A stretch of 64,000 bases of DNA. It comes from Gnetum montanum. Its lineage: Eukaryota; Streptophyta; Gnetopsida; Gnetales; Gnetaceae. The stretch is taken from positions 384,239 through 448,238 of the forward strand of contig MNCI01020185.1 in assembly GCA_015680685.1 (NCBI GenBank), read 5' to 3'. A program made the position numbers and the translations under genes. Position 1 is the first letter of the stretch; the number at the start of each line of letters is the position of its first letter. This document shows positions 21,497 to 32,988 of this stretch, piece by piece. Below the pieces are notes generated by a model, which was given only the letters and a program-made list of their open reading frames with translations, was not told where the DNA came from and made no database searches.

Positions 21497-24051
21497 CTAC
21501 TCCTCTAAAGACTCTACCTTGTACACTAGACTAGTCATTACCCATTCAATCTTTCAAGTTTCCACTTTTGACAATAGTTGTGGGGGTGTTAACTAGGACA
21601 TTTAGGCACCAAACCTTCTTTTTAAATTTTTTGTTATATTTTTCATATTTCTTACTAATTTTTTTACATTCTTTGATATCTTTCCTATTCTTTTATACTT
21701 TTCACATTTCTTATCATTTTACATTCTTTAATGTCTTTTATATTCTTTGTACATTTTTTCTTTTTTAATTATTTCTCATTCTTTAGTTGTTTTTGCTATT
21801 TTTCATCTACATATTTTTGTTGATATTTCTAATAAAGTGCATAGGAATAAAATGAGATGTAGTCACAATAATGAGAATTTCAACCTATATCATCAAATCA
21901 TTAAAATACTTATTACATATGCAATGAGACCACATGATCCATCCACTCATTTTCAATAATAAGTGGTTCTTACCATGCACATAATGACATTATTTTTATA
22001 ATAAAACTAAAACAAATTGGTGATCATTATTCTTGGATGGAAATGTAAAGAACTAAGTGAGAATGAAAAGAATGTGATATCAAGGGGATTTGTGGATTCT
22101 CTAAAGTTACTACTATAAGTCTTATCCTACTGTGAAGTTATATTATTTACTTAAGTTCTAACAAGAAATGGAAGTACATATAAAATAAGTGCTATCTTAC
22201 CATGTCACCATAAAGACATGTTACCCATGCCTTAAGGTAGTCCTTTGGTAAGGTTGACACAATACTAACCTAATAAATACACATAATAAAAATTTTTAGG
22301 GGTTCCGTTAGAAAGACATGTTAGCCATGCTTAAAGGTAGATGTCTTCTTAGAAATTTCAAGGTTTGTTGGACTCACATTGGTTACAGGGCTAGAAAGAC
22401 AACTTACCCATGCTAAAGACACTTCTCTATCCAACGATTAAGTATCCTTTAAAATAAACTAAGTTGATTAATAAATTGGTTCATTACACTTCATTGCCAA
22501 CTGTTAATATCTTCTTGTAGTTGTGACAATCTTGTAGTTGTTAGTCTTAAGAAGATACAATACAATGTCATTGGTTAGTGGTATGGACTTGATTTGGATT
22601 TTGAATGGAAAGGCCAATGATAATCTTAACCATGCATCACACATAGAATTCATTATGCTTATGGTATGACATCTCACATCCCATTTTTTGTAATCCCTAC
22701 TACTACCATTCCACATCACTGTTATATATAATCATAATTTGATGTTTTTGTATTATATAGTGTTATTTTCTCATTGAGGCAATACTAACATGTGTATTTG
22801 TGGAAGAAAAGTATGTTTTAAATTTAACTCTTTAAGTGCCTATGGACACTTGTAGATGTGGTTATATAAGGACAATATGGGTTGGAGCCTACATTGGGAA
22901 GGATCCACTTGTATAACTTTTATGCTTTATACTTGATGATCAATTCCACATCATCTTATGCCTTTAGAACACCTATACAATCATTGTTATTTCCCTACAC
23001 ACTCATCTTCATTCATATCCTTAGTAATTTTGACCAACCATCTCCTACAAAGCTTAATTGACTTACCTTGCACAAACTCCTTCTTTTACATACTTTTGAT
23101 GATAAATTCTTATATTTTGAGCATCACCTATGATTAAGAATCCTTTGGACGATCTCTATACCATCCATACTATCCAATTTATCTAAGTTTTCCATCAAAA
23201 ATCATACAAAACCTTGAAAATTTTTGTGATGATCTTGTAGATACGATGTATGTGCCCCTATGATATTACATTCGTGATGTCGTATCTACAATGCATCCAT
23301 AAAAAAATTTGTATATATGCACAAGGTGTTAGAGATTTTTTTCATTCTCTCATGTCACATGTAGGGAGCTCAAGTTGTTTTTCTGACCTCCAAGTTTTAG
23401 AGAGCCATATCTTCATCACCGCAACTTTGATTTGAGTCATTCTTGTTTTCTTTTGTTCACAGAGTGACCAACTTGTGGGAGAGAGTACTATGCATAGTTG
23501 TACATGTAGTTGTGCAAATTACATCCAATTTTTTAAACACTTAGAAGAACAAAGTAAGGATAATAATAGTAGAAAATGATTATATTTTAACCTAACAATT
23601 CTTTCCAAATAACCATTCAAACACACTTTGAATAAGAAATTAATAATTGTGATAGTTGATGCACCACCTACTCCTAAGTAAGGAAAACTTCTTACACTCT
23701 CAAATGAGAGTCTTTAAACCATCCAAGAGAAGTTCACCATGTCCACTATTATAGTGGAATTGAATTTCTGACTATTTATGAAGTTTTCTCTTGTTGATAT
23801 TTGTGAACAACTACAAGCCTCTCCTCCATGGACCATAATCTCAAGTAATGGTGAATGATACTTATGAGAAGTTGATGAAGTTTGGAAGAATAAATAAGAT
23901 GATGCTATGTGAAAGTAGAGGAGACCACAGTGTCATACTTAGTTGAAGCAATAGCTAAGGCATTGAATATTTCAAATGTTGGAGCCAACATTACCCAAAT
24001 ATCTACTAGGTCTAACACATACACAAAAAAACTATGTCTATTAAGGTCCGA
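21497..24051 (+). mobile_element. TE4: Athila-type 3' fragment
   Basis: This gene-free stretch shares three landmarks, in the same order, with the 3' UTR of TE3: a T-rich tract (21610-21790), AGACATGTTACCCATGC (22214-22230, with a near copy at 22314-22330) and GGGAAGGATCCACTTGTAT near 22896 (compare GGGGAGTACCCACTTGCAT). An LTR may begin at TGATGATCTTGTAG (23228), and TE5 then interrupts it at 24052. No coding domain was recognised. The call rests on shared UTR words, so a related but different element is possible. Confidence 0.5.
23235..23291. repeat. 12-bp perfect inverted repeat
   Basis: TTGTAGATACGA (23235-23246) and its exact reverse complement TCGTATCTACAA (23280-23291) are separated by 33 bases. 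It lies at the start of the possible TE4 LTR; the TE3 5' LTR has the related TTGTAGATGCGATGT at about 12750. Confidence 0.8.
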
Positions 24052-24861
24052 TGATGAGTGGTGAGATACCCCTATGCTCAACCATACGAATATGAGCATT
24101 ACATGTGATTTGGTCGAACTCTAAGGACTAAGTGCTTATGCACCTTCACAGAACAAGGATGGGTTGGGCGATTGTTGTCTTCCCAAGCTTACTCGTATGG
24201 CATGATTGTATGGTTAAGTAAACTTGAGGTATATGATTTTTATGCTTATTATGTTTTATGTCCTGGTGCTAAAGAGAGAAGAAGTGAATTAATTGAATAA
24301 CTAATTTAAATTAACTAATCAGCTAGGTCCTAACTAGTCCTAACACTAGCATTCATTCCTACTTTCTGTACACATCCTGAACTAGTGCAACACTACTGGG
24401 ATTACCAAACGCTAATCATTACTGGGTTACCAAGTGTTCCACACATGCTCAAAGTGGTCATACTGAGTGTTCTTACTTGTGAAAATTAAAAAATCAATAA
24501 CATTAATTAACTAATGAAAGAATTAAAGAACTATAAATAACATTAAGGGTGAGAGATAAGCTATTCTAAATGCTACAAGGTTTATCACAAAGTTTGTCTT
24601 AATTTCTGGACACAAGGTGTGCTTAGGTACACAATGCTTAAATAAAGATCCGTTCGCTTTATGACTCCTATTGTGGGCACTAAAAATAATTTTAACTCTG
24701 AGAAGGAGAAACTATAAGAGTTTGGGTAAGGGATTAAGAACTAACTGCCAAACCAAGTGTGCATGCCTCTTATTTATAGGCAATGAGATAGGTCCTAATA
24801 TCGGATATTCAATATTGCATGGCAGGGTCCAATATCGTGGACCTGATATTGTGGCTCATCA
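24052..24861 (-). repeat. TE5 3' LTR
   Basis: On the minus strand it runs from TGATGAGCCAC (24861) to ACCACTCATCA (24052). It matches the TE3 LTRs and, at its end, TE0. The bases outside the LTR are TCCGA on the left; the matching target duplication would lie outside the window. The TATA box TATAAATA is at 24771-24778 on the minus strand. Confidence 0.85.
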
Positions 24862-25074
24862 TACCCCATGATTGAATAAAAACTTTTCCTTGAGTTCCTT
24901 CCAAAATATTGGAAAGATATGGGATTATTGATTGGATGACAACTGATGATGACATGGGATGATAGACTTAGAGTGCCTAGGGAATGGATTGACAAATATA
25001 TTACAGCATTGGTATTCATGCCCATTGTGGTAAACACTGTACATATATGACATCTAGACCCTCATTTGATAGCT

Positions 25075-25124
<50 letters not shown>

Positions 25125-26689
25125 ATGAGACATGTTGTTACCAATGTCAAAATTGTGCATACTATTGTTCATCCATAGCTACATGTCCAAACTTGTTCCT
25201 TACGTAAACGCTCTAGCTCCAGTCCATCCTGAGTGCTCCCTTTTATCCCAATCCATTGTTCATGTAATTGCCATTTGCACACACAACACACTCATGGATT
25301 AGCAAGGGTAGATAAAACCTAATGCAGCTGATACCTTGCCTCGATATAAAGCACATTGGCTAAGTTGTCAGTATGGCAGATACTGGGTGAGAGGTTTATG
25401 ACTAATAACTACCTAAGGTGTAGGGGTAAGATAATTATGGAATGGAAAAATTTGTGACAAGGCCCCCATGACTAAGAGTGAACCTCCAGTAGCAATAGGG
25501 TGGAAAACTTTTAAAGAACAAGAAGGATATGAGAAACAACAATGGTGAAGCCAATAAAACAAAAGAAAAAATGGATGTCATTGATGGGGTGAATGAGAAA
25601 TAGTTGATTGCAAGAAATGTTGAAGGGAAAGAGCTTAACAATTGCACCAAAAAGGAATGCCAGTGGGTCCTCCCCAAAGCAGGCTCATGCCTTGAATGCC
25701 CTGACAGACTTACAAACCAAAGAGTCCGTAGGCTCTCAAAATGACATATGGAAATAATGGTTAAAAACTTACCCACAAGTGTTTTACTGAAGACTAACAA
25801 TGCATCGACCAAGATATAGACTCATCATAAAACTAGCAATGAGGTGGAATGTGGAAAGCAATACAGAAAGAGTAGAGAGAATGGGATGAAGTCCTAGAAT
25901 TAAGGTAGTGTAAAGTCCCTTGTGTAATATGTGGTTAAGGTGACTTAATAAAATTTTTTCCAAATCTAGATTCAACTATCCACATCTAGTGACCTCACAT
26001 CAACACACTTGGCCAACCTATTCTCTTGAAGTAACAAGAATGCGTCCACAGAGCCACCACCATCCCAACAAGAGAAGAAGCAGGAAGTGAGAAAGGGCCT
26101 TAGTTAGAGAAAACCTTCAGGTAGGGGTAACATGTATTTCTAGTACCATAACCATTGCTTGTAGCCCATGTTTATTTATTATGTCCAAGGGGTGTTCTTT
26201 GAATTCTCACCAGTTGTTTTTTTTTGAATGTGAGAATCACACCATGTAAAGACTTATTTGATTTAGTCAACTCCCTGAGATTTGGTCAAGAGCGGGATGG
26301 CGGAAAACCTATGAAAAAAATCCAAGTACCCAAGAGAATAGCTAGCACAAATGCGTCAAATCCCCTTGAGGTCACACCCGATTCCATCCATTTGAATCTT
26401 TTCTTGGTTTGAAGAGTACTAAGGCACTAATTCATTAATAAGTTTTCTTAGAAAAGGGATAGTACATTTCCAAAACAAGGGAGATCATAGAGTTGCATGG
26501 ATAATTGGGTGACGTGGACTCATTGCTTGTTTTATCAAAAGAAACCATATCTTAGCATCAACACTGAAAGTCAAAGGTAAAAACCAAACATTAGCAATTA
26601 GCACTTATTATAATACAACCCACCATCGTGAGCACTTATTATGTGATGAATAAGAATAAATCAAACAAAGAAATAGTAAAAATGTTAAC
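24862..26689 (-). other. TE5 3' untranslated region
   Basis: It contains a (GA)n tract at 25077-25125 and the family words GGGGAGGACCCACTGGCAT (about 25665, minus) and ATACATGTTACCCCTACC (about 26120-26137, minus), matching TE3 and TE4. The purine-rich CATGGGGTA precedes the LTR. Open stretches such as minus 25435-25812 are hydrophobic and carry no recognisable domain; I do not call them genes. Confidence 0.6.
25077..25125. repeat. (GA)n microsatellite
   Basis: About 19 uninterrupted GA units (25077-25114) are followed by a short imperfect tail with one GAAA step. It lies in the TE5 3' UTR. Confidence 0.95.
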
Positions 26690-26769
26690 GATGGTGTAAA
26701 ACAAACATAAGTAAAGATGAAAAAATGTGTAAAACAAAAATGTGTAAAAGAAAAGGAACTAAGAGCTTA

Positions 26770-29731
26770 GAATAGTTAGCATTGGTGGCCATCTCCCCCA
26801 CGACAGAGTTGGAAGGAGGAGATCCGAAATAATGAGCAAGGGGTTCCATCAATAGAGGTAGTATTAGTACTGGTTGTTTTAGGCTCATGGAAGGGTTTGG
26901 TTTGCTGGACGTTGACCAATAACTTCTTATTTAGGCTTTCAGGTTTGTAGATCATCATGGCCCCTAAAGGAAAAGTTTCATTAATGCTATAAGGTCCTTC
27001 CCATAGCATTTGAAATTTAGTTCATTGGGGTACATGTGTGGGATTCCAATAAAGAACCTTATCTCTCGATTGGTATTTGACCTTCCTAATCCTTAGGTCA
27101 TGATGTTGTTTGTTAAAGGCTTTGTACAATTTGTTAGATGACAGGGTAGCTAATCAGTTTTCATCTAGCAAGTTAAGGTTCATTAGCCATTCTTTTTGTG
27201 CTAGATTGAGGTCATGGTTAAGGTCACATGTTGTGGATAATGTATGGATCTGGGCTTGAATAGGAAGCATTAGAAGTTTGCTGTACACTAACTTATAGGA
27301 AGATTAGCCTATAGGGAGTTTCCATGTGAGGCAGTATGCCCAGAGAGCATCATTCAGTTTGGTGCTCCAGTCTCACCTATACTTGCTAATGGTTCGTGTC
27401 AATATTTTTGTGATCTCCCTATTTGTGACTTCGGCTTAACCATTTGCTTGAGGATGATATGGTGTAGTCAGTTTATGCTCAACTCCTAAGCATTGCATTA
27501 ACTTTTGAAAAGTTGAACCTGTAGGTGTGTACCATTGTCAAAAATAAGTGCACAAGGCATGCCAAACCTATTTATGATTTTTTGTTGAATAAATCATGTA
27601 GTGGTAGATGATGTACAGTTCCTAACAACAGCTACTTCTGCCCACTTGGTAAAATAGTCAATAGCAAGAACAATGTAGGCTTTTCCATTGGACATTGGTG
27701 TGATAGGCCCTATAAAATTAATTCCCCATATGTCAAAGGGTTTTAAAGGTTGAATCCATCATTTTGGGCCCTCCATTCTAGCAGTCATTCCCCCATCACA
27801 TTGGTAGCACTCACAAGATTGGACGAAATGATGAGCATCCTAAAACAATGTAGGCTAATAATATCCTGCAAGCAAGATTTTTATGGTTATTCGTCTCCCT
27901 ACGTAATGAACCCCACAAGGGCCCTCATGAGCATCTTGGAGAACTTGCAATTGATATACATCAGGAACACACCATCAAACCAAACCATTAAGACATACCT
28001 TATAAAGGTGTCCATTAATTTCCATGAAATATTTGGCTTAATGAAAAAAACTATTATTTTTTTAACGTCTAACCCTTGTGGTGTCTCTTGTGTAAGCAGA
28101 TAACTGAGAATGTTACTATATCAATTTGTATTAGTGGGTAAGTGATTGTTTATCACAACTACAAAGAGTAGTTCATTAGGGAAATGGTCAGAAATTGGAT
28201 ATTCATCCTCTTTGTTATCCCATCACAACCAAGATAAATGATTAGCAACAACATTCTCGGTGCCTTTATGATCAATCATCGTAAGATCAAACTCTTGTAA
28301 GATCATGAGCCATCATATGATGCGAGGGCTCACCATTGGTTTATTCATTAGGAACTGAATTGCACTATGATCTGTATGTACAAATATCTTATAGCCCAAT
28401 ACATAGTGCCTAACGTTTTCTAGTGCAAACACCACAACCATTAACTCTTTTTCCATTGTGGTGTAATTGGGTTGTGCACCAGTGATACTTCAACTTGCAC
28501 AGTGGATGTAATAGGGATGTTTTTGATCATCTAACTGTGCAAGTATAGCTCCTAAGGCAAATTTGGATGTGTTAGTCATTATGTGGAATAGTTTGGACCA
28601 GTTAGGAGCTTGTAGAATAGGCATTTCTACAAGCTTCTATTTTAAGGTTTAGAAGGCTAGCTCGCATTCCTTGGTCCATTTAAAAGGTACGTCATTCTTT
28701 GGTAGTTCTACCAAAGGTTTCACAATCCTTGAAAAGTTCTCAATGAAGCGTCTATAATAGCTAGTATGTCAAAGGAATGATCAGATTTTTTTTACAGTTT
28801 TAGGTTGCTGAGTGATTCCTTGGATGACCTTAATCTTTTTAGGATCTACTTCTATCCCTGTTTGTAAAATATTTTGCCCTAATACAATGCCTTCTTGGAA
28901 CATTAAATGGATTTTTTGCTAGTTGAGCCTTAAGTTGGTTTTTATACATAGTTTCAGTACTTGCTCCAATTGGTCTAATTCTTGTTTGAAGTCCACTCCA
29001 TAGGTGGAGAAATCATTCATAAAGACCTCCACACCATTTCCTATTTACTGCTGAAAGAAACTTAGAACCAAACATTGAAACATTGCTGGGGCATTGCATA
29101 AGCCAAATGGCATCTACTTATATGAAAATGTCCCTCAAGGACTTATGAACATAGTCTTGGCTTGGTCTTTTGGTGTTATTTGAATTTGATTGTATCCACT
29201 CTAGCCATCCATAAAACTATAGTAGCAATGCCCTTCAATGATATCTAGGACTTGGTCGACGAATGGCAATGGGAAGTAGTCTTTAAATGTTGCCATGTTC
29301 AGTAGCCTAAATTCTATAGACACCCTCTATTTACCTTCCTTTTTGGGCACAATGACTAATGGACTAACTCGTTCACTATCAGCAATGGGATAGATGAACC
29401 TAGCTTTTAGAAGTTTTTCAATTTATTCTTTAACCACTTGCTTAAGTTTTGGGTTCAGTTGCCTCTACGGTTTTCATCAAGATTTCATGGAGGGGTCAAT
29501 GTAAATTCTATGTTTGCATATCCTAGGATCTATTCTACTTAATTTGGGATATGACCAAGCAAAGGCTTTTGACCATTTGTTTACCATTTTTAGTAGTCTT
29601 TCTTTTTGTTGAGGAGCGAGCTTAGCGTTAATGATTATCGATTTTCCATTTTTGAGAAATGTATACTCCACACCAGTGGGCAACGGTCTTAACTCAAGGG
29701 GCTTCTGCTTGAACTCGTCAGGGATTTCCAA
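26770..29731 (-). pseudogene. TE5 RT, RNase H and integrase remnant
   Basis: The minus strand opens with MEIPDEFKQKPLELRPLPTG and FAWSYPKLSRIDPRIC (29477-29731). RT blocks then follow in broken frames; the catalytic box reads VFMNDFS (29006-29025), so the first of the two aspartates is Asn. RNase H shows NYTTMEKELMVVVFALENVR, HTDHSAIQFLMNKP (28340-28450) and GTENVVANHLSWL. Integrase remnants include SHQCPMEKPT near 27690 and end with LWEGPYSINETFPLGAMMIY (26900-27005). The domain order is the same as in TE3. Confidence 0.85.
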
Positions 29732-29967
29732 CTTCCCCTAGTTGATATTTTCGATGTTAGGACTTGGAAGTTGACGATGGACTTACTCTAATGTATCTAT
29801 GCTATCAATGTAGGTTCAAGTCAAGCTCTTAGTTGGTTCCATCCATATAGTTGAATCATTTTCTTGGTCAGCTATCAGCCACTAGGTGCCTTCCTATCTT
29901 GTGGCTACTGCATACAGACATCTTTGTATGTTAGTTATTGGTGCACACTAGTTGCATGTAGGCAACG

Positions 29968-30486
29968 TTAAATGTTGTACAAAAAAAGACTTCTACACGT
30001 AATTACACCCTGTGTTACTGTATGTGATGCATGGAACTTTTTCTTCTCGATCTTTCCAAATGTATTTTCCTTTGATATTTCTAGGGAAAGATCACGTATT
30101 CCTAGGTGCATGTCAATTGTGCTTAGCCATGCTCTTCCCATTATGATTGAGAAGTCCCCCTTACAATTGTTGACATGAATCACTAGAAAATTGGTTGGAT
30201 ACGACCACCCACAAATAGTGGTGACAATGTTCTCCACTAGTCCTAATGGGACAATGATGGACTAGTCGGCCAACTCTAAATGTATGTTACTCTTTTTTAA
30301 TGGAGGCAGGTTCCAGGTTTTGTACATTTCTTGAGAGATTAAGTTAACACCAGAACTTGAATCCAAAAGAGCCTTGCAAGGTTCATCCCCAACTATTTGC
30401 AAATATATAAGAAGTCTTCCAGGATTAGAGAATTTCCTAGGAAGGGGACCAGCTTTAATCCAATTAGTAGTTGCATGAGTCAACAT
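29968..30486 (-). pseudogene. TE5 aspartic protease remnant
   Basis: The open stretch 30262-30486 reads PRKFSNPGRLLIYLQIVGDE, then CKALLDSSSGVNLISQEMYK, the protease core; the usual ALLDLGAS has become LLDSSSG. WNLPPLKKSNIHLELAD follows. After one stop, 29968-30237 continues with GLVENIVTTICGW and NCKGDFSIIMGRAWLS, equivalent to the second protease block (LGRPFL). It aligns with TE3 14897-15470. The spacer upstream (30490-30882) is a decayed gag-protease linker. Confidence 0.8.
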
Positions 30487-31505
30487 GACCGTGGGCGTTC
30501 AGTGCGATCTTTGGTTTGAAGGAAGCTCCAAAGATTCAAATGGTGGTGAGGCATTTGGAGAATTTCCCACTTGTGGTTGTAAGGACTTAGTTGGATTGTT
30601 GGTTCTAAAGAAAGGTCTCTTCTTTATGTGGTTGTCTAAACCAACAGTAGGTTGAAGGTTGACAACCCTTGTAGTGTTACGTTGCTGCGGCTAGGCAGGG
30701 AGCTCATCCTACATAGCTGGAGCTGGTGTTAATGGGGCTAAGGATGGAAGAGGTGTAGTCGGATGAGAAAGATAGTATATTTGTGAAACCTCTCTTCTAG
30801 GAGAAGGAGTTCAATAGTACTCGTGGGTTTGGTGGTGAGACTGAGGAGTAACGTGACTAGTAGAGTCACGTGGAGAGATTGGTGAAACATCCCAAAATTT
30901 GAAGGCATCCTTGCTTCACAAGGTCTTTGCAAATCACACAGCGTCATGGTAGTTCTTCAGGAGATGGATGCTCTAAGGTTCAGATTATCTAGTTCGGCAA
31001 GTTTTCTATCCCAGGTGTCAATAGGCTAAACGGATTCTCCAGCCTTCCCACCTGAGTAGTTCATCCAGTCGACAGCATGCTTAGGAGTAATGCTCAGAAC
31101 GTGTAAAATGCTTCAGTGAGTTTTCTAAGTCAAGGAATTTTTCTACGCTACCCTACACTAAGTAGTGTAGCAAACTTCAGAAGACGTTCACAGAAGTGCA
31201 GTGCTACGATATGGTGTGCTATGTAGTGTAGTGCAGCATAGCAAAAGCTGGACAGTCAGTCCTCTCGCCTAACTCCAAGTCCTTCAGCAATGTCTCCTTT
31301 AGTCAGAAAGCGGTGAACTTGGCCAAAAATAGATCATGTTTGCTACTATGCTACGATAAGCTAAATGGCGCAGCGAGGCGTAGCAATTCTGCGAAAGTGA
31401 CAAAAGGCATCCCAAAGGGCAAGATCAGCAAGATCGCAAACTTCGTAGTGTAAAAGGCAAATTTTACAGATTGACAATGTTTTTGTGACTAAGGACAGCT
31501 GCTAC

Positions 31506-31535
31506 GCTATGATACGCTACAGAGCGTAGCATAGC
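31506..31535. repeat. Hairpin-forming inverted repeat in the TE6 LTR
   Basis: GCTATGATACGCT and AGCGTAGCATAGC form a 13-bp stem with one mismatch around the four-base loop ACAG. It is the best of several GCTACGC/GCGTAGC pairings in this LTR. Confidence 0.85.
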
Positions 31536-31905
31536 TTAGGAAACTTGTGAATAGCGGTCACAACATTGCAAAGGTTTCCAACACATGTAGCAGGACACAA
31601 CATAGACTTTGCTTCGAACCGACGGCTATGCTACGCCGCATAGTGCAGCACAACATGACACGATGCTACACTATGCCAAATGCTACGCTACAAAGCATAT
31701 CACAGTGTGGCAAGTGGCTATGCGACATTAATGCACCTCACCTAATTACATCGTTGCTCTGACAACATAATTACGACGTGGTAGACTTGTAATTACGGCA
31801 TGGCAGGCTCGCCCAACAGTCATGTAGGCACATGCAGCATAGATAGGTCAACATAAGCCCGGGGCATGTGGCGTCCAAACCACATCTTTCATGCACCCTT
31901 GGTCC

Positions 31906-31913
31906 TATAAATA
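31906..31913 (+). promoter_or_regulatory. TE6 LTR TATA box
   Basis: CCTATAAATACC lies about 1 kb into the LTR and about 1 kb upstream of the gag start, a normal position for a plant LTR promoter. Confidence 0.6.
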
Positions 31914-32529
31914 CCCCAATGACCATTAAGGTCCAGGGTCCTAGTTTTTTGGCAATTTTGGTTGGCTAACAAGCAAAAAGTTATCATTGTAACCTTGAGC
32001 ATTGTAGGCTTTCTGTTTGACACTCTAAACAGTTAGCACTCCCAGCTGGCATTTTGTTCTGCTCTTTTCTACCATCTTAGTAGCATTTTGCATTGTTAAT
32101 GACTGAGTCCGTGTCCAAGCACACAGCCGTCTTGCTCTACACATCTTGGTTACCCTTGGGATCTCTACACTTCCCAGCGCTATGCAACCAACTGTATCCA
32201 TCTTGACAGAGCAAAGTTGTAGCTTTGAAGCGGTGCACTTTTCTAACTGCATTTTAGTTTGTCTCTCACTTATCATTTGCATTTTACACTATTTTGTGCC
32301 TCTCTTACATTTAAGCATTACTTCGGACTATTAGTTTCGCTTTCAAATCACATGTTGTAAAAGGTTATATTAACACCAACTAGTCCTTGTTTGATCGACT
32401 AGACCGTTTAGGGTGCCCCGTTTCCGCTCCACCCAGCACAGCCCTCTTGCAGAAACGGGGTTGAGATTGTCGACGACCGACGACCCCTCAGTGTTCCTTC
32501 GAGCTGCCTACATTTTCGCTACAGTTTTC

Positions 32530-32548
32530 TGGCGCTAGAAAGAGGGCC
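32530..32548 (+). other. TE6 primer-binding site
   Basis: TGGCGCTAGAAAGAGGGCC follows the LTR end by a short spacer. TE7 has TGATGCTAGAAGGAGGGCC at the same place. TGGCGC-type sites are common in the Tat lineage; I do not assign the tRNA. Confidence 0.65.
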
Positions 32549-32988
32549 TTTGGTGCTTGTTCCGAATGTCACGGTAGTCTTGTAAGCCTTCTGCACCCTG
32601 ATGCACATTAGTGTAAACGTGACATCCATCTGTGGTTGTTTACGCATCGTGCGGTGCAGATTGGTTGCTTCGACGGTTCCTTGGGTGCCCAATAGGACAT
32701 AAAGCCTTTGGTCGCCAGTTGACTTACCTATCTTATGGTAGTCTTTCATGCATTCTATACCCTATTGCGCACTAGTGTAAACATGACACCCTTTTGTGGT
32801 TGTTTATGCGTCGTGTGGTACAGATCGGTCACCTCAACAGTTCCTCGGAAGCCCGTCAAGACATAAAGCCTTTCTTTTATTTTTGATTGCTTGCTAACCT
32901 CTTTGCTCTTCCTGTTCACAAAATTGTTTAGCTTTCTAATTTCCTTGCTTTTTTTTTCACGTTTGCAAAACTGTTTAGCTTAGTAATA

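Larger units (their letters stand above)
24052..30882 (-). mobile_element. TE5: Athila-type element, 5' part displaced by TE6
   Basis: The element lies on the minus strand with its 3' LTR at 24052-24861, 3' UTR to about 26690, pol 26770-29731, protease 29968-30486 and a gag-protease spacer up to 30882. There the TE6 5' LTR starts, so the TE5 gag and 5' LTR must lie beyond the TE6 3' end, outside the window. Its domain order, LTR and UTR words match TE3. Stops interrupt all domains. Confidence 0.85.
30883..32523 (+). repeat. TE6 5' LTR
   Basis: It begins TGAAACATCCCAAAATTTG, like the TE7 LTR start (TGAAACACCACAAAATTTG), and ends CTACA just before the primer site. It has a TATA box at 31906-31913 and is densely sown with GCTACGC/GCGTAGC words and short hairpins between 31140 and 31700. 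The 3' partner lies outside the window. The left flank ATTGG (30878-30882) should be one copy of the target duplication. Confidence 0.75.

Noticed and set aside
21568-21768. Short Phe/Leu-rich membrane peptide
   Set aside because: It is the translation of a T-rich tract that also occurs in the TE3 3' UTR.
25435-25975. Membrane protein genes on the minus strand
   Set aside because: The hydrophobic open stretches fall in the TE5 3' UTR, where TE3 and TE4 have homologous non-coding sequence.
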